From an uncultured Oscillospiraceae bacterium (GTDB lineage Bacteria > Bacillota > Clostridia > Oscillospirales > Oscillospiraceae), in contig CAJULM010000001.1 in NCBI GenBank assembly GCA_910587285.1, positions 124,001-188,000 on the forward strand: a stretch of 64,000 bases of DNA. Direction: 5' to 3'. Below, piece by piece: positions 33,285-42,020 of this stretch. Both the position numbers and the translations under genes were made by a program. The notes under the pieces were generated by a model that did no database searches, was not told where the DNA came from, and saw only the letters and a list, made by a program, of their open reading frames with translations. Numbering within the stretch: position 1 is the stretch's first letter; each line of letters starts with the position of its first letter.

Positions 33285-34793
33285 TCAGTGCTCCTTCCCG
33301 GCAGCCTGGGCCGCCTTGCGCTCATTCAGTTTGCCGCGGACGATGGTACCCACCGCCACAACGATCAAAACCAGGAAAATAATGCAATAAATACTGCTGA
33401 AGAAGATGGCGGGATTGCCGTTGGAGATGTGCAGGGCCCGGCGGAAGTTGGTCTCCGTCATGTTGCCCAACACCATGCCCAGCAGGATGGGAACAGCGGG
33501 CATATCCAGCTTGCGCAGCACCCAGGCGATAACGGCAAACACCAGCGCCACCGACACATCGAAATAGTTCTTATTCACGGAGTAGGCCCCGGCAAAGCAG
33601 AAAATCACGATAATGGGGGTGAGGATTTCCTGAGGAATGGACACCACCTTGGCAAACAGCTTTGTGAGGAACTTACCCTGGAGCAGCATAAACAGGTTCA
33701 CCAGGATCAGGCCCAGCATGATGGCGTACATGATGGCCCCGTCGGTGGTGAAAAGGCTCAGGCCGGGGTTCAGGCCGTTGATCATCAGGGCGGACAGCAT
33801 GATGGCCACTGTGCCGTCCCCCGGTATGCCCAGGGTGAGCAGGGGAATCAGCGTGGCTCCCGTGACGGCGTTGTTGGCGGACTCTGCGGCGGCGATGCCC
33901 TCCACGGAGCCATGGCCGAACTCCTCCGGGTGCTTCGACATATTCTTGGCCGTGTTATAGCTGAACCAGGACGCCTCGGAGGCCCCGGTGCCGGGGATAA
34001 TGCCCACCAGGGAGCCGATCAAAGAGGACAGCAGCACCGGGCGCACCATGCGCTTGTACTCGTCCTTGGTAATCACCCCGTTGTCCTCCATCTTTTTCGC
34101 GTCCAGATGGAGGGCGTCCGGCTTCAGCTCCGCCTTGGCCAGGATCTCCACCAGGGCGAACAGGCCGATGAGGCACACCGCCAGATCCAGTCCCATGTAC
34201 AGCCGGCCGATCCCGAAAGTGAGCCGGTCATAGCCCGTCATGGGGTCGGTGCCCACGCAGGAGAGCAGCAGGCCGATGCAGGCGGAGATGATGCCCTTGA
34301 TCATGCTCTTGCCGGATACCCCGGCGATGATGGTCAGGCCGAACAGGCACACCATGAAATACTCGGCGGTGCCCAGCTGGGCGGCCACCCGGGCCACCTG
34401 GGGGCCCAGGAACAACAGCATCAGCGCCGAGAACACCCCGCCGAAGGTGGAGGCGTACAGGGCGATCTTCAACGCCGCCTTGGTACGCCCCTGCTTGGAG
34501 AGGGGGTGGCCGTCCAGCATGGTGGCGGCGGCATGGGGCGTGCCGGGGGTGTTGATGAGGATAGCGGAAACGCTGCCGCCGTAGCCTCCGGCGCAGTAGA
34601 TGCCCAGCAGGAACATCATGCCGGGGATGGCCGTCATCTGATAAGTGAAGGGCAGGAACAGGATCACGCACAGGATCACCGTCAGTCCGGGGATGGCGGC
34701 GAACACCGAGCCGATGAACACGCCGATATTGATCCAAAAAATATTTTCCAGCGTAAACAGCAGTCCGCTGGCCGGGCCGATAAACTCCAGCAT
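33285..34793 (-). CDS. tctA: Tripartite tricarboxylate transporter large membrane subunit TctA
   Basis: 502 residues with about 11-12 membrane helices. Family signatures include GIYCAGGYGGSVSAILINTPG near the N-terminus, FGHGSVEGIAAAESANNAV and TLGIPGDGTVAIMLSALM. TctA forms the ion-coupled channel for carboxylates delivered by TctC. Here it is coupled with a sulfatase gene, so it may carry a carboxylated sulfate ester such as a sulfated uronate; this is inference. Confidence 0.94.
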   Translation of the reverse strand: MLEFIGPASGLLFTLENIFWINIGVFIGSVFAAIPGLTVILCVILFLPFTYQMTAIPGMMFLLGIYCAGGYGGSVSAILINTPGTPHAAATMLDGHPLSKQGRTKAALKIALYASTFGGVFSALMLLFLGPQVARVAAQLGTAEYFMVCLFGLTIIAGVSGKSMIKGIISACIGLLLSCVGTDPMTGYDRLTFGIGRLYMGLDLAVCLIGLFALVEILAKAELKPDALHLDAKKMEDNGVITKDEYKRMVRPVLLSSLIGSLVGIIPGTGASEASWFSYNTAKNMSKHPEEFGHGSVEGIAAAESANNAVTGATLIPLLTLGIPGDGTVAIMLSALMINGLNPGLSLFTTDGAIMYAIMLGLILVNLFMLLQGKFLTKLFAKVVSIPQEILTPIIVIFCFAGAYSVNKNYFDVSVALVFAVIAWVLRKLDMPAVPILLGMVLGNMTETNFRRALHISNGNPAIFFSSIYCIIFLVLIVVAVGTIVRGKLNERKAAQAAGKEH

Positions 34794-34809
34794 CGTATGT
34801 TCCCTCCCC

Positions 34810-35325
34810 TCAGAAACTCACGCCCAGACCGAAGCGGAAAGCGCACCAAATGCCCACCGCCAGCGCCAGCGTAATCACGTAATAGCTCCACTTTTTGCAC
34901 CGAAAGAACGCCAGGAACCCCAGCACACAGAACACTGCCCCAATAACAAACAGCCCGGTGTATTTACACAGCAGATAAGTCACCAGCAGAATACCCAGAA
35001 TCACCAGGGCCTTTACCTCCACCAGGAGGTTTATGGTCTTCCATGTAATAGGCTGCTTCCGGGCCAGCTTGACCAGCTCCTTGCCGATGAGGGCGGCGCA
35101 GCAGGCCAGCATAACCACCATCAGCAGGGTGGGAAAGGCCCGTCCATCCACCACGTCCCCTCCGGTGGTGGTGACCTGACCGGGCATCGCCAGCAGCATG
35201 GCAATCCCCACCAACGCAAACACGATCCCCGCCGTCAGGTCAGACGGGAAGCGGAGCTCCCGGCCTTTTAACGCCTCACCCCAGGCGTCCAGGCGGGCAT
35301 CCAAGCGGTCGATCAATTGCTTCAA
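34810..35325 (-). CDS. tctB: Tripartite tricarboxylate transporter small membrane subunit TctB
   Basis: 171 residues with about four membrane helices, the size and layout of TctB. Starts from TTG 35325 behind AGGAGGGAG. It lies between tctC and tctA, 16 bp before tctA. Confidence 0.85.
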   Translation of the reverse strand: MKQLIDRLDARLDAWGEALKGRELRFPSDLTAGIVFALVGIAMLLAMPGQVTTTGGDVVDGRAFPTLLMVVMLACCAALIGKELVKLARKQPITWKTINLLVEVKALVILGILLVTYLLCKYTGLFVIGAVFCVLGFLAFFRCKKWSYYVITLALAVGIWCAFRFGLGVSF

Positions 35326-35351
35326 CAGGATCTCCCTCCTTTTGTTTGTTT

Positions 35352-35392
35352 AAAAAATCCGGGGGAACGGGGGACAGCCCCATTCCCCCGGA
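35352..35392 (-). terminator. Hairpin with T tract between tctC and tctB
   Basis: Stem TCCGGGGGAA/TTCCCCCGGA with an inner GC stem; the minus strand continues into six T residues. Partial read-through here would give more binding protein than membrane subunits. Confidence 0.85.
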
Positions 35393-35405
35393 CAGTTGGC
35401 AGGAA

Positions 35406-36368
35406 TCAACCGGCAACGATATCCTTATACTCGTTGACGATGTTCTTCACATTTTCGATGTGGTCCTCCACGTCCTCCACAGACATGGTGTCCACCTCCA
35501 GGAGCATGGTGTCCTGGAGCCACTCGGCCACTTCCTCATCGGCCAGGATCTTGCCGTAGAGTTCCTTCAGCGCGGAGACCTTGTCCGCGTCGGTGCCGGC
35601 GCGGGCCATGATGAAGCAGCGGTTGCGGAAGTACGGATAGCCGTGCTTACCCACGCCCTCGACCCCCTCGAAGGGACCGGCGGTAATGTCGTCCTGGTCA
35701 AAGGCGCACACGATGGACACGCCGCCCTGCTGATAGGTCTCCAGAATCTGGGACTGGTGGGAAACGGCGAAATTGGTCTCGCCCTTGGCCACAGCCTGGG
35801 CGGCCTCGGCGGCGGACTGGTAGGGGGTGAGCTTCAGCTTGTCGCCCGCGCCCATGGAGCCGAACAGAGCGGCAGCCAAAAACGCCTCGGAGCCCATGGC
35901 GCCGTTGACGGCCACGCTGATCTCGTTGCCGCCCTCCACATAGGCCTTCAGGTCGTCCACGCTCTTGATATTCAGCTTGGCATCGGCGGACAGGACGAAC
36001 ACGGAGGAGTACAGGTTCTCCACGAACACAAAGTCCTCATAACCGAATTGCAGCTTGGCGGGGTCCAGGATGGCGGTAATGGACAGCAAACCCTCGCCCG
36101 CAAAGACCAGCTCGGTGTCGTTGGCCTTGGTGTCCATGATCCAGGTGTTGACGGTGGCGGCGTCGCCCTTGATGGCCTCAGCTACCAGGGTGATGTCCTT
36201 GGAATACTCGGTGGACTTGGCGGCGGCCTTCTGGCTGACCATGGCGGCCACGCCGGAGGGAGCCCAGGGACAAGTGACCTTCCAGGTGGCGCTCTTGCTG
36301 CCACAGCCAGCCAGCAGGGAGGCCAGGAGTACAAAGGCGAGACTCAGGCTAAGCACTCTCTTTTTCAT
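35406..36368 (-). CDS. tctC: Tripartite tricarboxylate transporter substrate-binding lipoprotein TctC
   Basis: 320 residues. Signal peptide with lipobox LLAGC (Cys 22). The mature part begins VTCPWAPSGVAAMVSQKAA, the Bug/TctC ligand loop, which usually reads PGGxxD. The unusual SGVA suggests a ligand other than citrate. First gene of the sulfatase operon. AAAGGAGC is the ribosome site. A clear promoter was not found by eye in the 364-bp gap 36369-36732 apart from weak AT-rich sites and TTGTCT repeats; the rightward promoter there belongs to the two-component system. Confidence 0.9.
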   Translation of the reverse strand: MKKRVLSLSLAFVLLASLLAGCGSKSATWKVTCPWAPSGVAAMVSQKAAAKSTEYSKDITLVAEAIKGDAATVNTWIMDTKANDTELVFAGEGLLSITAILDPAKLQFGYEDFVFVENLYSSVFVLSADAKLNIKSVDDLKAYVEGGNEISVAVNGAMGSEAFLAAALFGSMGAGDKLKLTPYQSAAEAAQAVAKGETNFAVSHQSQILETYQQGGVSIVCAFDQDDITAGPFEGVEGVGKHGYPYFRNRCFIMARAGTDADKVSALKELYGKILADEEVAEWLQDTMLLEVDTMSVEDVEDHIENVKNIVNEYKDIVAG

Positions 36369-36675
36369 TTTAATTGCTCCTTTTTTGTGTTTTGTCAGAT
36401 GCGGCCCATGCCGTGTCCCGCCGCACCTGTATTGATTTTACTGTAACACAAAAAATGGCATTGATTCAACATCTCAAAAAACAAAGTGTATAAAGTTGTC
36501 TAATCATTGTTCTTATCATTAAAACTTGTCTGTAATTTTTGGGATTTCCATGCGTTTTACACAAAAGCCAGCGTCTTTGAACAGGATAACCTAATCGTCC
36601 CCATTTGCGCTGATTTGGAAACACGCCGCAGGCCAGCTGTCATAGCGGAGCACCTGCAAGCAGCATAAGAAGTCC

Positions 36676-36704
36676 TTGAAAAAGCGTCTAAAGGAGGGTA
36701 TGAT
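36676..36704 (+). promoter_or_regulatory. Promoter of the two-component genes
   Basis: TTGAAA (36676-36681), 17-bp spacer, TATGAT (36699-36704). It rules out translation from the upstream start at 36676 and fixes the start at 36733. Confidence 0.8.
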
Positions 36705-36732
36705 AGACCTAACACTTGATAGGAGGACCGCG

Positions 36733-37413
36733 ATGAAGCACATTTTGCTGCTGGAGGACGACACCGCCTTAGGACAGGGCATCCGGCTTGCCCTGGAAAA
36801 TAACGGCGTTCAAGTGGAGTTATGCACCGCGCTATCCCAGGCGCAAAGCCTTCCGCCCTGCAAAAAGTTTGACCTGCTCATTCTGGATGTCAACCTGCCC
36901 GACGGCAGCGGGCTTGATTTTCTGCGAGAGGTACGGCGCTGCCATTCCAGTGTCCCCGTCATCCTGCTCACGGCGAACGATTTGGAAACCGACATCGTCT
37001 ATGGTCTTGAATCCGGAGCGGACGACTATATCACCAAACCCTTCTCTTTGGCCGTACTGCGGGCCAGGGTCAACGCCCAGCTGCGGCGCGGTACTCCGGT
37101 GCAGACGGCCGCAGTAGAATTAGAGGGCTTCTCCTTTGATTTTGAGTGGATGGAGTTCCGTAAAAACGGCCAGCCCATCCAACTGAGCAAAACGGAACAG
37201 CGGCTGCTGCGCATCCTGGTGGAAAACCGGGGCCGCGTTCTGTCCCGTGAGACACTGCTGGAGCGGGTGTGGCCGGGCAGCGCGGAGTATGTGGAGGAGA
37301 ACGCCCTGTCTGTTACCGTCAAGCGCCTGCGGGACAAGCTGGAGGACATCCCCTCCAGACCCCGCCTTCTGAAAACGGTCTATGGCATCGGCTACACCTG
37401 GGCGGTGAACTGA
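36733..37413 (+). CDS. OmpR/PhoB-family response regulator
   Basis: 226 residues from ATG 36733, behind AGGAGG. Receiver with phospho-acceptor D52 in LLILDVNLPDG and TKPF; C-terminal winged helix (about 130-225) with LSRETLLERVW and ENALSVTVKRLRDKL. The kinase gene starts 2 bp after its stop, and an ABC exporter follows, the layout of antimicrobial-peptide sensing modules. Confidence 0.94.
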   Translation: MKHILLLEDDTALGQGIRLALENNGVQVELCTALSQAQSLPPCKKFDLLILDVNLPDGSGLDFLREVRRCHSSVPVILLTANDLETDIVYGLESGADDYITKPFSLAVLRARVNAQLRRGTPVQTAAVELEGFSFDFEWMEFRKNGQPIQLSKTEQRLLRILVENRGRVLSRETLLERVWPGSAEYVEENALSVTVKRLRDKLEDIPSRPRLLKTVYGIGYTWAVN

Positions 37414-37414
37414 C

Positions 37415-38317
37415 ATGACGTGGAGCACTGCTGTTATCGCCGTTTTCACGGCGGCCGCGCTGGCGGCGGCGGTCTGGGGCCGCCTTTACGCCAGGCGCGT
37501 CATGAAAAACCTGAACCGTATGCTGGATGCAGCCATGGCGGGGACCTTTCTGGAGCGGGACTTCGATGAAAGCCTGCTCTCCGCCGTGGAGTCCCGGTTT
37601 GCCCACTATCTGGCCGCCAACGCCGTCTCCGCCCAGAAGCTCCAAGGGGAAAAGGACAAAATCAAAACCCTGATCGCAGACATCTCCCACCAGACCAAGA
37701 CCCCGGTGGCCAATATTCTGCTGTATACCCAGCTCCTGTCGGAGCAGGAGCTTTCCCCGGAGGGCCGGAACTGCGCCGCGGCCCTGGAGGGTCAGGTGGA
37801 AAAGCTGCGCGCTCTGGTGGACGCGCTGGTAAAGACCTCCCGGCTGGAGGCGGGCGTCCTGGCCCTGCACCCCAAGACGGGGCCGCTGGCGCCCATGCTG
37901 GAAGACGCGGCCGCTCAGTTTATCCCCAAAGCGTCAGAGAAGAGGATCGCCCTGACGCTGGCATCCACGGACGCCCACGCGGTCTTTGACCCCAAGTGGA
38001 CGGCGGAGGCCGTGTGCAACCTGCTGGACAACGCGGTAAAATACACGCCTGCCGGCGGGACGGTCACGGTCGAGGTCATCCCCTACCATATGTTCTGCCG
38101 CGTCAACGTCACGGACAGCGGCCCCGGCATCCCGGAGGCGGAGCGGGCCAAGGTATTCCAGCGCTTCTACCGCTCCCCCGCCGCCTACGAGACCGAGGGC
38201 GTGGGAATCGGCCTGTATCTGGCCCGCCAGATCGCGGAGGGGCAGGGCGGGTATATCAAGGTGTCCTCCCGGCCGGGGCAGGGGAGCTGCTTCTCCCTCT
38301 ATCTGCCCCGGAGCTGA
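37415..38317 (+). CDS. Sensor histidine kinase
   Basis: 300 residues. One clear N-terminal helix (about 5-20) with hardly any extracytoplasmic part, then a short linker, the HisKA motif ADISHQTKTPVANI (H92), N box LLDNAVKYTP, DSGPGIP and EGVGIGLYLARQIAEGQGG. A kinase with so little outside must sense through the membrane or the partner transporter, as BceS-type intramembrane kinases do. Confidence 0.93.
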   Translation: MTWSTAVIAVFTAAALAAAVWGRLYARRVMKNLNRMLDAAMAGTFLERDFDESLLSAVESRFAHYLAANAVSAQKLQGEKDKIKTLIADISHQTKTPVANILLYTQLLSEQELSPEGRNCAAALEGQVEKLRALVDALVKTSRLEAGVLALHPKTGPLAPMLEDAAAQFIPKASEKRIALTLASTDAHAVFDPKWTAEAVCNLLDNAVKYTPAGGTVTVEVIPYHMFCRVNVTDSGPGIPEAERAKVFQRFYRSPAAYETEGVGIGLYLARQIAEGQGGYIKVSSRPGQGSCFSLYLPRS

Positions 38318-38363
38318 AATCTTTCCAAAGTGTAAGGTTTCAGAAAGAACCTGGAAAGATTTC
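38316..38363. promoter_or_regulatory. Inverted repeat ahead of the ABC genes (candidate regulator site)
   Basis: GAAATCTTTCCA (38316-38327) and TGGAAAGATTTC (38352-38363), 12-bp perfect arms 24 bp apart, overlapping the end of the kinase gene. Confidence 0.55.
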
Positions 38364-38369
38364 TGTGCT

Positions 38370-38403
38370 AAAGTCTGTACCGTCGGGAAATGGTACAGAC
38401 TTT
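38370..38403 (+). promoter_or_regulatory. Second inverted repeat in the ABC leader
   Basis: AAAGTCTGTACC (38370-38381) and GGTACAGACTTT (38392-38403), perfect 12-bp arms around a 10-nt loop, about 23 bp before the start codon. As RNA it is a good hairpin and could attenuate or be an operator. Confidence 0.55.
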
Positions 38404-38425
38404 AATCTTATGGAGGTGCGTTTTT

Positions 38426-39097
38426 ATGGCCATTTTGGAGACCCATGACCTGCGGAAGATATATGGATCCGGCGACACAGAGGTCCGGGCCCTGGACGGC
38501 GTGGACCTGACGGTGGAGAAGGGCGAATTTGCCGCCGTCGTGGGCACGTCCGGTTCGGGCAAATCCACCCTGCTGCATATGCTGGGCGGGCTGGACCGGC
38601 CCACATCAGGCACCGTCACCGTGGACGGGCGGGAGCTTTCCTCCCTGAAGGACGAAGCCCTCACCATTTTCCGGCGGCGGAAGATCGGCTTCGTGTTCCA
38701 GAACTACAACCTGGTTCCGGTGCTGAACGTCTATGAAAACATCGTCCTGCCCATCCAGCTGGACGGCGGACAGCCGGACAAGGCATACATGAACCAGATT
38801 ATTGACACCCTGGGCCTGGAATCCAAGCTGCAAAACCTGCCCAACAACCTCTCCGGCGGCCAGCAGCAGCGGGTGGCCATCGCCCGGGCGCTGGCGGCGA
38901 AGCCGGCGATCATCCTGGCGGACGAGCCCACTGGAAATCTGGACAGCCGCACCAGCCAGGATGTTATGAGTTTGCTGAAGGTCACCAGCCAGCAGTTTGC
39001 CCAGACCATTGTGATGATTACCCACAACGAGGAGATCGCCCAGATGGCCGACCGCATTATCCGCATTGAGGATGGCCGCATCGTGACGCGGGGGTGA
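38426..39097 (+). CDS. ABC exporter ATPase (MacB/BceA-like)
   Basis: 223 residues from ATG 38426, behind GGAGGTG. Walker A GTSGSGKST (about 40-48), Q loop VFQNYNLVP, signature LSGGQQQR, Walker B ILADEPTGNLD. This is the LolD/MacB/BceA type which works with FtsX-like permeases. The permease start overlaps its stop. Confidence 0.95.
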   Translation: MAILETHDLRKIYGSGDTEVRALDGVDLTVEKGEFAAVVGTSGSGKSTLLHMLGGLDRPTSGTVTVDGRELSSLKDEALTIFRRRKIGFVFQNYNLVPVLNVYENIVLPIQLDGGQPDKAYMNQIIDTLGLESKLQNLPNNLSGGQQQRVAIARALAAKPAIILADEPTGNLDSRTSQDVMSLLKVTSQQFAQTIVMITHNEEIAQMADRIIRIEDGRIVTRG

Positions 39098-41796
39098 TCG
39101 CTGTGATAAAAGTATCTAACGGAAGCTGTGTCCGGCGGCTTGGTTTTCGTTCCTTGAAAGCGGCCCGGGCCCGGAACACCGTCGCGGCGCTGGCCATCGC
39201 CCTGACCACGGTGCTGTTCACCTCCCTGTTTACCATCGCCGCGTCCATCAACTACTCCTACCAGCAGGAGAACTTCCGCCGAGCCGGCAGCGACGCCCAC
39301 GGCTCCTTCAAGGACATCACCTGGGAGCAGGCGGAGCAGCTCCGCCGGGACCCTCTGATTCAAGATTCCTGGTGCCGCCTTTTTGTGGGAATGCCCCACG
39401 ACCCGCCCTTCAACAAGTCCCATGTGGAGGTCAGCTACATGGAACCCAACGGCGCGTCCCACTACTTCTGCACCCCTGTGGAGGGCGCGCTCCCCCGGGA
39501 GGGCACCGACGAGGCCGCGACGGATACCCACGTCCTGGCCCTGCTGGGCATTGAGCCCAGGGTGGGCGCACAATTTACCATAGCCATTACGCTGGACGAT
39601 GGAACCACCCAGCCCCGCACAATCGAGAGGACCTTCACCCTCTCCGGCTGGTGGGAGTACGACAGCGCCATGCTCGCCAACAACGTGCTTCTGCCCCGGT
39701 CCGCCGCCGAGGAGATCTGCGCCCTGTCCAATGGGGAGCTGAACTCCATGACGGGCGCATGGAACCTGGATGTGATGTTTCAGAGCGCGGCAGGCATTAG
39801 GGAAAACCTGGGCGCGGTGCTGGGAAATTACGGCTATCAGCACACCGAGCCAGGGGCGGAGAATTATCTGGACATCGGCGTGAACTGGGGTTACACCGGG
39901 GAGCGGCTCTCCGGGAATTTTGATCCCATGACGGCTGCCGCCATTGCGACGATCCTCCTGCTCATCATCTTTACCGGATATCTCATCATCTACAACGTGT
40001 TCCAGATCTCCGTCACCAACGACATCCGGTTTTACGGCCTGCTGAAAACGATTGGCACCACTGGGAAACAGCTCAAGCGCGTGATCCGCCAGCAGGCACT
40101 GCTGCTCAGTCTGGTGGGCATCCCTGTGGGCCTGCTCTTTGGCTTCGTGATCGGAAATAAGCTCACTCCCCTCATCATGGCTCAGCTCAGCTATCAGAAC
40201 GCCTTTGTTACCTTCAACCCCTGGATTTTTATCGGCGCGGCGGCGTTTTCCCTGCTGACGGTGTCCCTCTCCTGCGCGCGGCCCGGGCGGATTGCCGCCA
40301 GGGTTTCCCCGGTGGAGGCGGTGCGCTATGCCGAAGGCGGACAGCAATCCGGGAAGAAAGGCGGCAAACGGGCTGGCAAAGCCGGCGCATCCCTGCCGAA
40401 AATGGCCTGGGCTAACCTGGGCCGGAGCAAAGGTAAAACGGTAGTCACCATCATCTCTTTAACTCTGGCGGTGGTGCTGATGAATCTGGTGTATACGTTT
40501 GCCCACGGCTTCGATATGGAGAAATATCTCTCCGGTCAAGTAGTTACCGACTTTGTCCTGGGCCACGCTGACTACTTTCAGCCCGGCGCCAACTTTCGCT
40601 CGGCGGACCAGGCGCTTCCGGAGGAGGTCATTGCCCAGGTCAGCGCCCTGGGCGGCATCACCGAGGGAGGCCGGGTCTATGGTCAGGAGCGGTCGATCCA
40701 GGCCCTTCTGCCGGAGGAGTACCTCCGGCAGGACTACAGCAGGCACTATTCCGAGGAGACGCTGGACAACATCATCGCCTCCCAAGAGCATACGGACGAG
40801 GGCACCATCGTAGGCTTTGCCCAGCTCTATGGCCTGGAGGACTTCATTCTCAGCGAGATAACTGTGCTGGACGGGGATATCACGCCTTTGTCCGACCCCG
40901 GCCAGAACGCCATCGCCGCCGTCTATTCCGCAGATGAACATGGGGTGATTGCTGAGAATGGAAACTGCTTCCAAGTAGGGGATACCGTGACCCTGCGCTA
41001 CGTAAAGGAGTGGGTGAATGTTGATATGGACACCGGGGAGGAACTCTCCGCAGAGGAGATAGAAGCCCGCTGGGCGCAGGGCGAAGCGAACTATGCTCCC
41101 CGGGCCAAGGTCTATGAGGAAAAAGAGTACACCGTTTGCGCCCGAATCTCCATCCCCAGCGCCCTCAGCTACCGCTACGCCACCCTTGGGGCCAGCAAAC
41201 TGGCGATGGGTGCGGAGCTGTTCCAGCAGGATACCGGCACCAGCTCCGTGATGATTTACGCGTTCAACACTGCCGAGGAGTCCAACGCCGCTATGGAGGA
41301 TTTTCTGAAGGAATACACAGGGTCCGTCCAGCCCACCTATGACTACGAGAGCAAACAAAGCAAAACAGCCGAGTTCGAGGGCTTTCGGAATATGTTCCTG
41401 ACCATGGGCGGCGCGCTGTCGGGGATTATCGGTATGGTGGGCGTGCTCAACTTCATCAACGCCGTGCTGACGGGCATACTGGCCCGGAAACGGGAGCTGG
41501 CAATGCTCCAATCTGTGGGCATGACAGGAAAGCAGATGAACACCATGCTGGTGTACGAGGGGCTGTACTACACAATGCTATCCGCCGCCCTCTCCCTGGT
41601 CCTGAGCGCCGCGCTGGGACCGCTGGCGGGATCACTCTGCTCTGTCTTTTGGTTTTTCACCTATCAATTTACCGTCCTGCCGGTTTTGGCGGTCATACCA
41701 CTATTTCTGATTCTGGGAATTCTGATTCCTCTGCTGGTGTACCGTTCCGTTAACCGCCGCACCATTGTGGAGCGCCTGCGGGAGATAGAAAGCTGA
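39094..41796 (+). CDS. FtsX-type ABC permease
   Basis: 900 residues from GTG 39094, which overlaps the TGA of the ATPase gene (a GTG at 39103 is also possible). One N-terminal helix (about 28-50), an outside region, three helices (about 285-405) ending in a SPVEAVRYA coupling box, a second large outside domain (about 460-765) and three C-terminal helices. Two FtsX domains are thus present. It is larger than typical BceB permeases. Probable role: removal of or resistance to a membrane-active peptide, or sensing for the kinase next door. Substrate unknown. Confidence 0.88.
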   Translation: MIAVIKVSNGSCVRRLGFRSLKAARARNTVAALAIALTTVLFTSLFTIAASINYSYQQENFRRAGSDAHGSFKDITWEQAEQLRRDPLIQDSWCRLFVGMPHDPPFNKSHVEVSYMEPNGASHYFCTPVEGALPREGTDEAATDTHVLALLGIEPRVGAQFTIAITLDDGTTQPRTIERTFTLSGWWEYDSAMLANNVLLPRSAAEEICALSNGELNSMTGAWNLDVMFQSAAGIRENLGAVLGNYGYQHTEPGAENYLDIGVNWGYTGERLSGNFDPMTAAAIATILLLIIFTGYLIIYNVFQISVTNDIRFYGLLKTIGTTGKQLKRVIRQQALLLSLVGIPVGLLFGFVIGNKLTPLIMAQLSYQNAFVTFNPWIFIGAAAFSLLTVSLSCARPGRIAARVSPVEAVRYAEGGQQSGKKGGKRAGKAGASLPKMAWANLGRSKGKTVVTIISLTLAVVLMNLVYTFAHGFDMEKYLSGQVVTDFVLGHADYFQPGANFRSADQALPEEVIAQVSALGGITEGGRVYGQERSIQALLPEEYLRQDYSRHYSEETLDNIIASQEHTDEGTIVGFAQLYGLEDFILSEITVLDGDITPLSDPGQNAIAAVYSADEHGVIAENGNCFQVGDTVTLRYVKEWVNVDMDTGEELSAEEIEARWAQGEANYAPRAKVYEEKEYTVCARISIPSALSYRYATLGASKLAMGAELFQQDTGTSSVMIYAFNTAEESNAAMEDFLKEYTGSVQPTYDYESKQSKTAEFEGFRNMFLTMGGALSGIIGMVGVLNFINAVLTGILARKRELAMLQSVGMTGKQMNTMLVYEGLYYTMLSAALSLVLSAALGPLAGSLCSVFWFFTYQFTVLPVLAVIPLFLILGILIPLLVYRSVNRRTIVERLREIES

Positions 41797-41859
41797 CGCT
41801 CACAAGTTTGTTCTTGCGGCAGAACGATGTGCTAAGCGTCCCCCCAAAAAACCATCAAA

Positions 41860-41897
41860 AGCACCGGGCAGGAAGTTTTGGCTTCCTGCCCGGTGCT
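41860..41897. terminator. Terminator hairpin, copy B of a repeated element
   Basis: A perfect 16-bp stem AGCACCGGGCAGGAAG/CTTCCTGCCCGGTGCT with a 6-nt loop, AAAA before and TTTC after, between convergent genes. Sister of 25398-25435. Confidence 0.85.
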
Positions 41898-42020
41898 TTC
41901 TAACTCTTTCCCGACATTTCCCCGTGTGGGTCAAGACGCAAACGCGGAGCGCACGTCAGAGGAGAAGCGCTCCACCTGGACTGCCCGCTTTCGCTCACAG
42001 ATGACCAGGGAACTACACCG

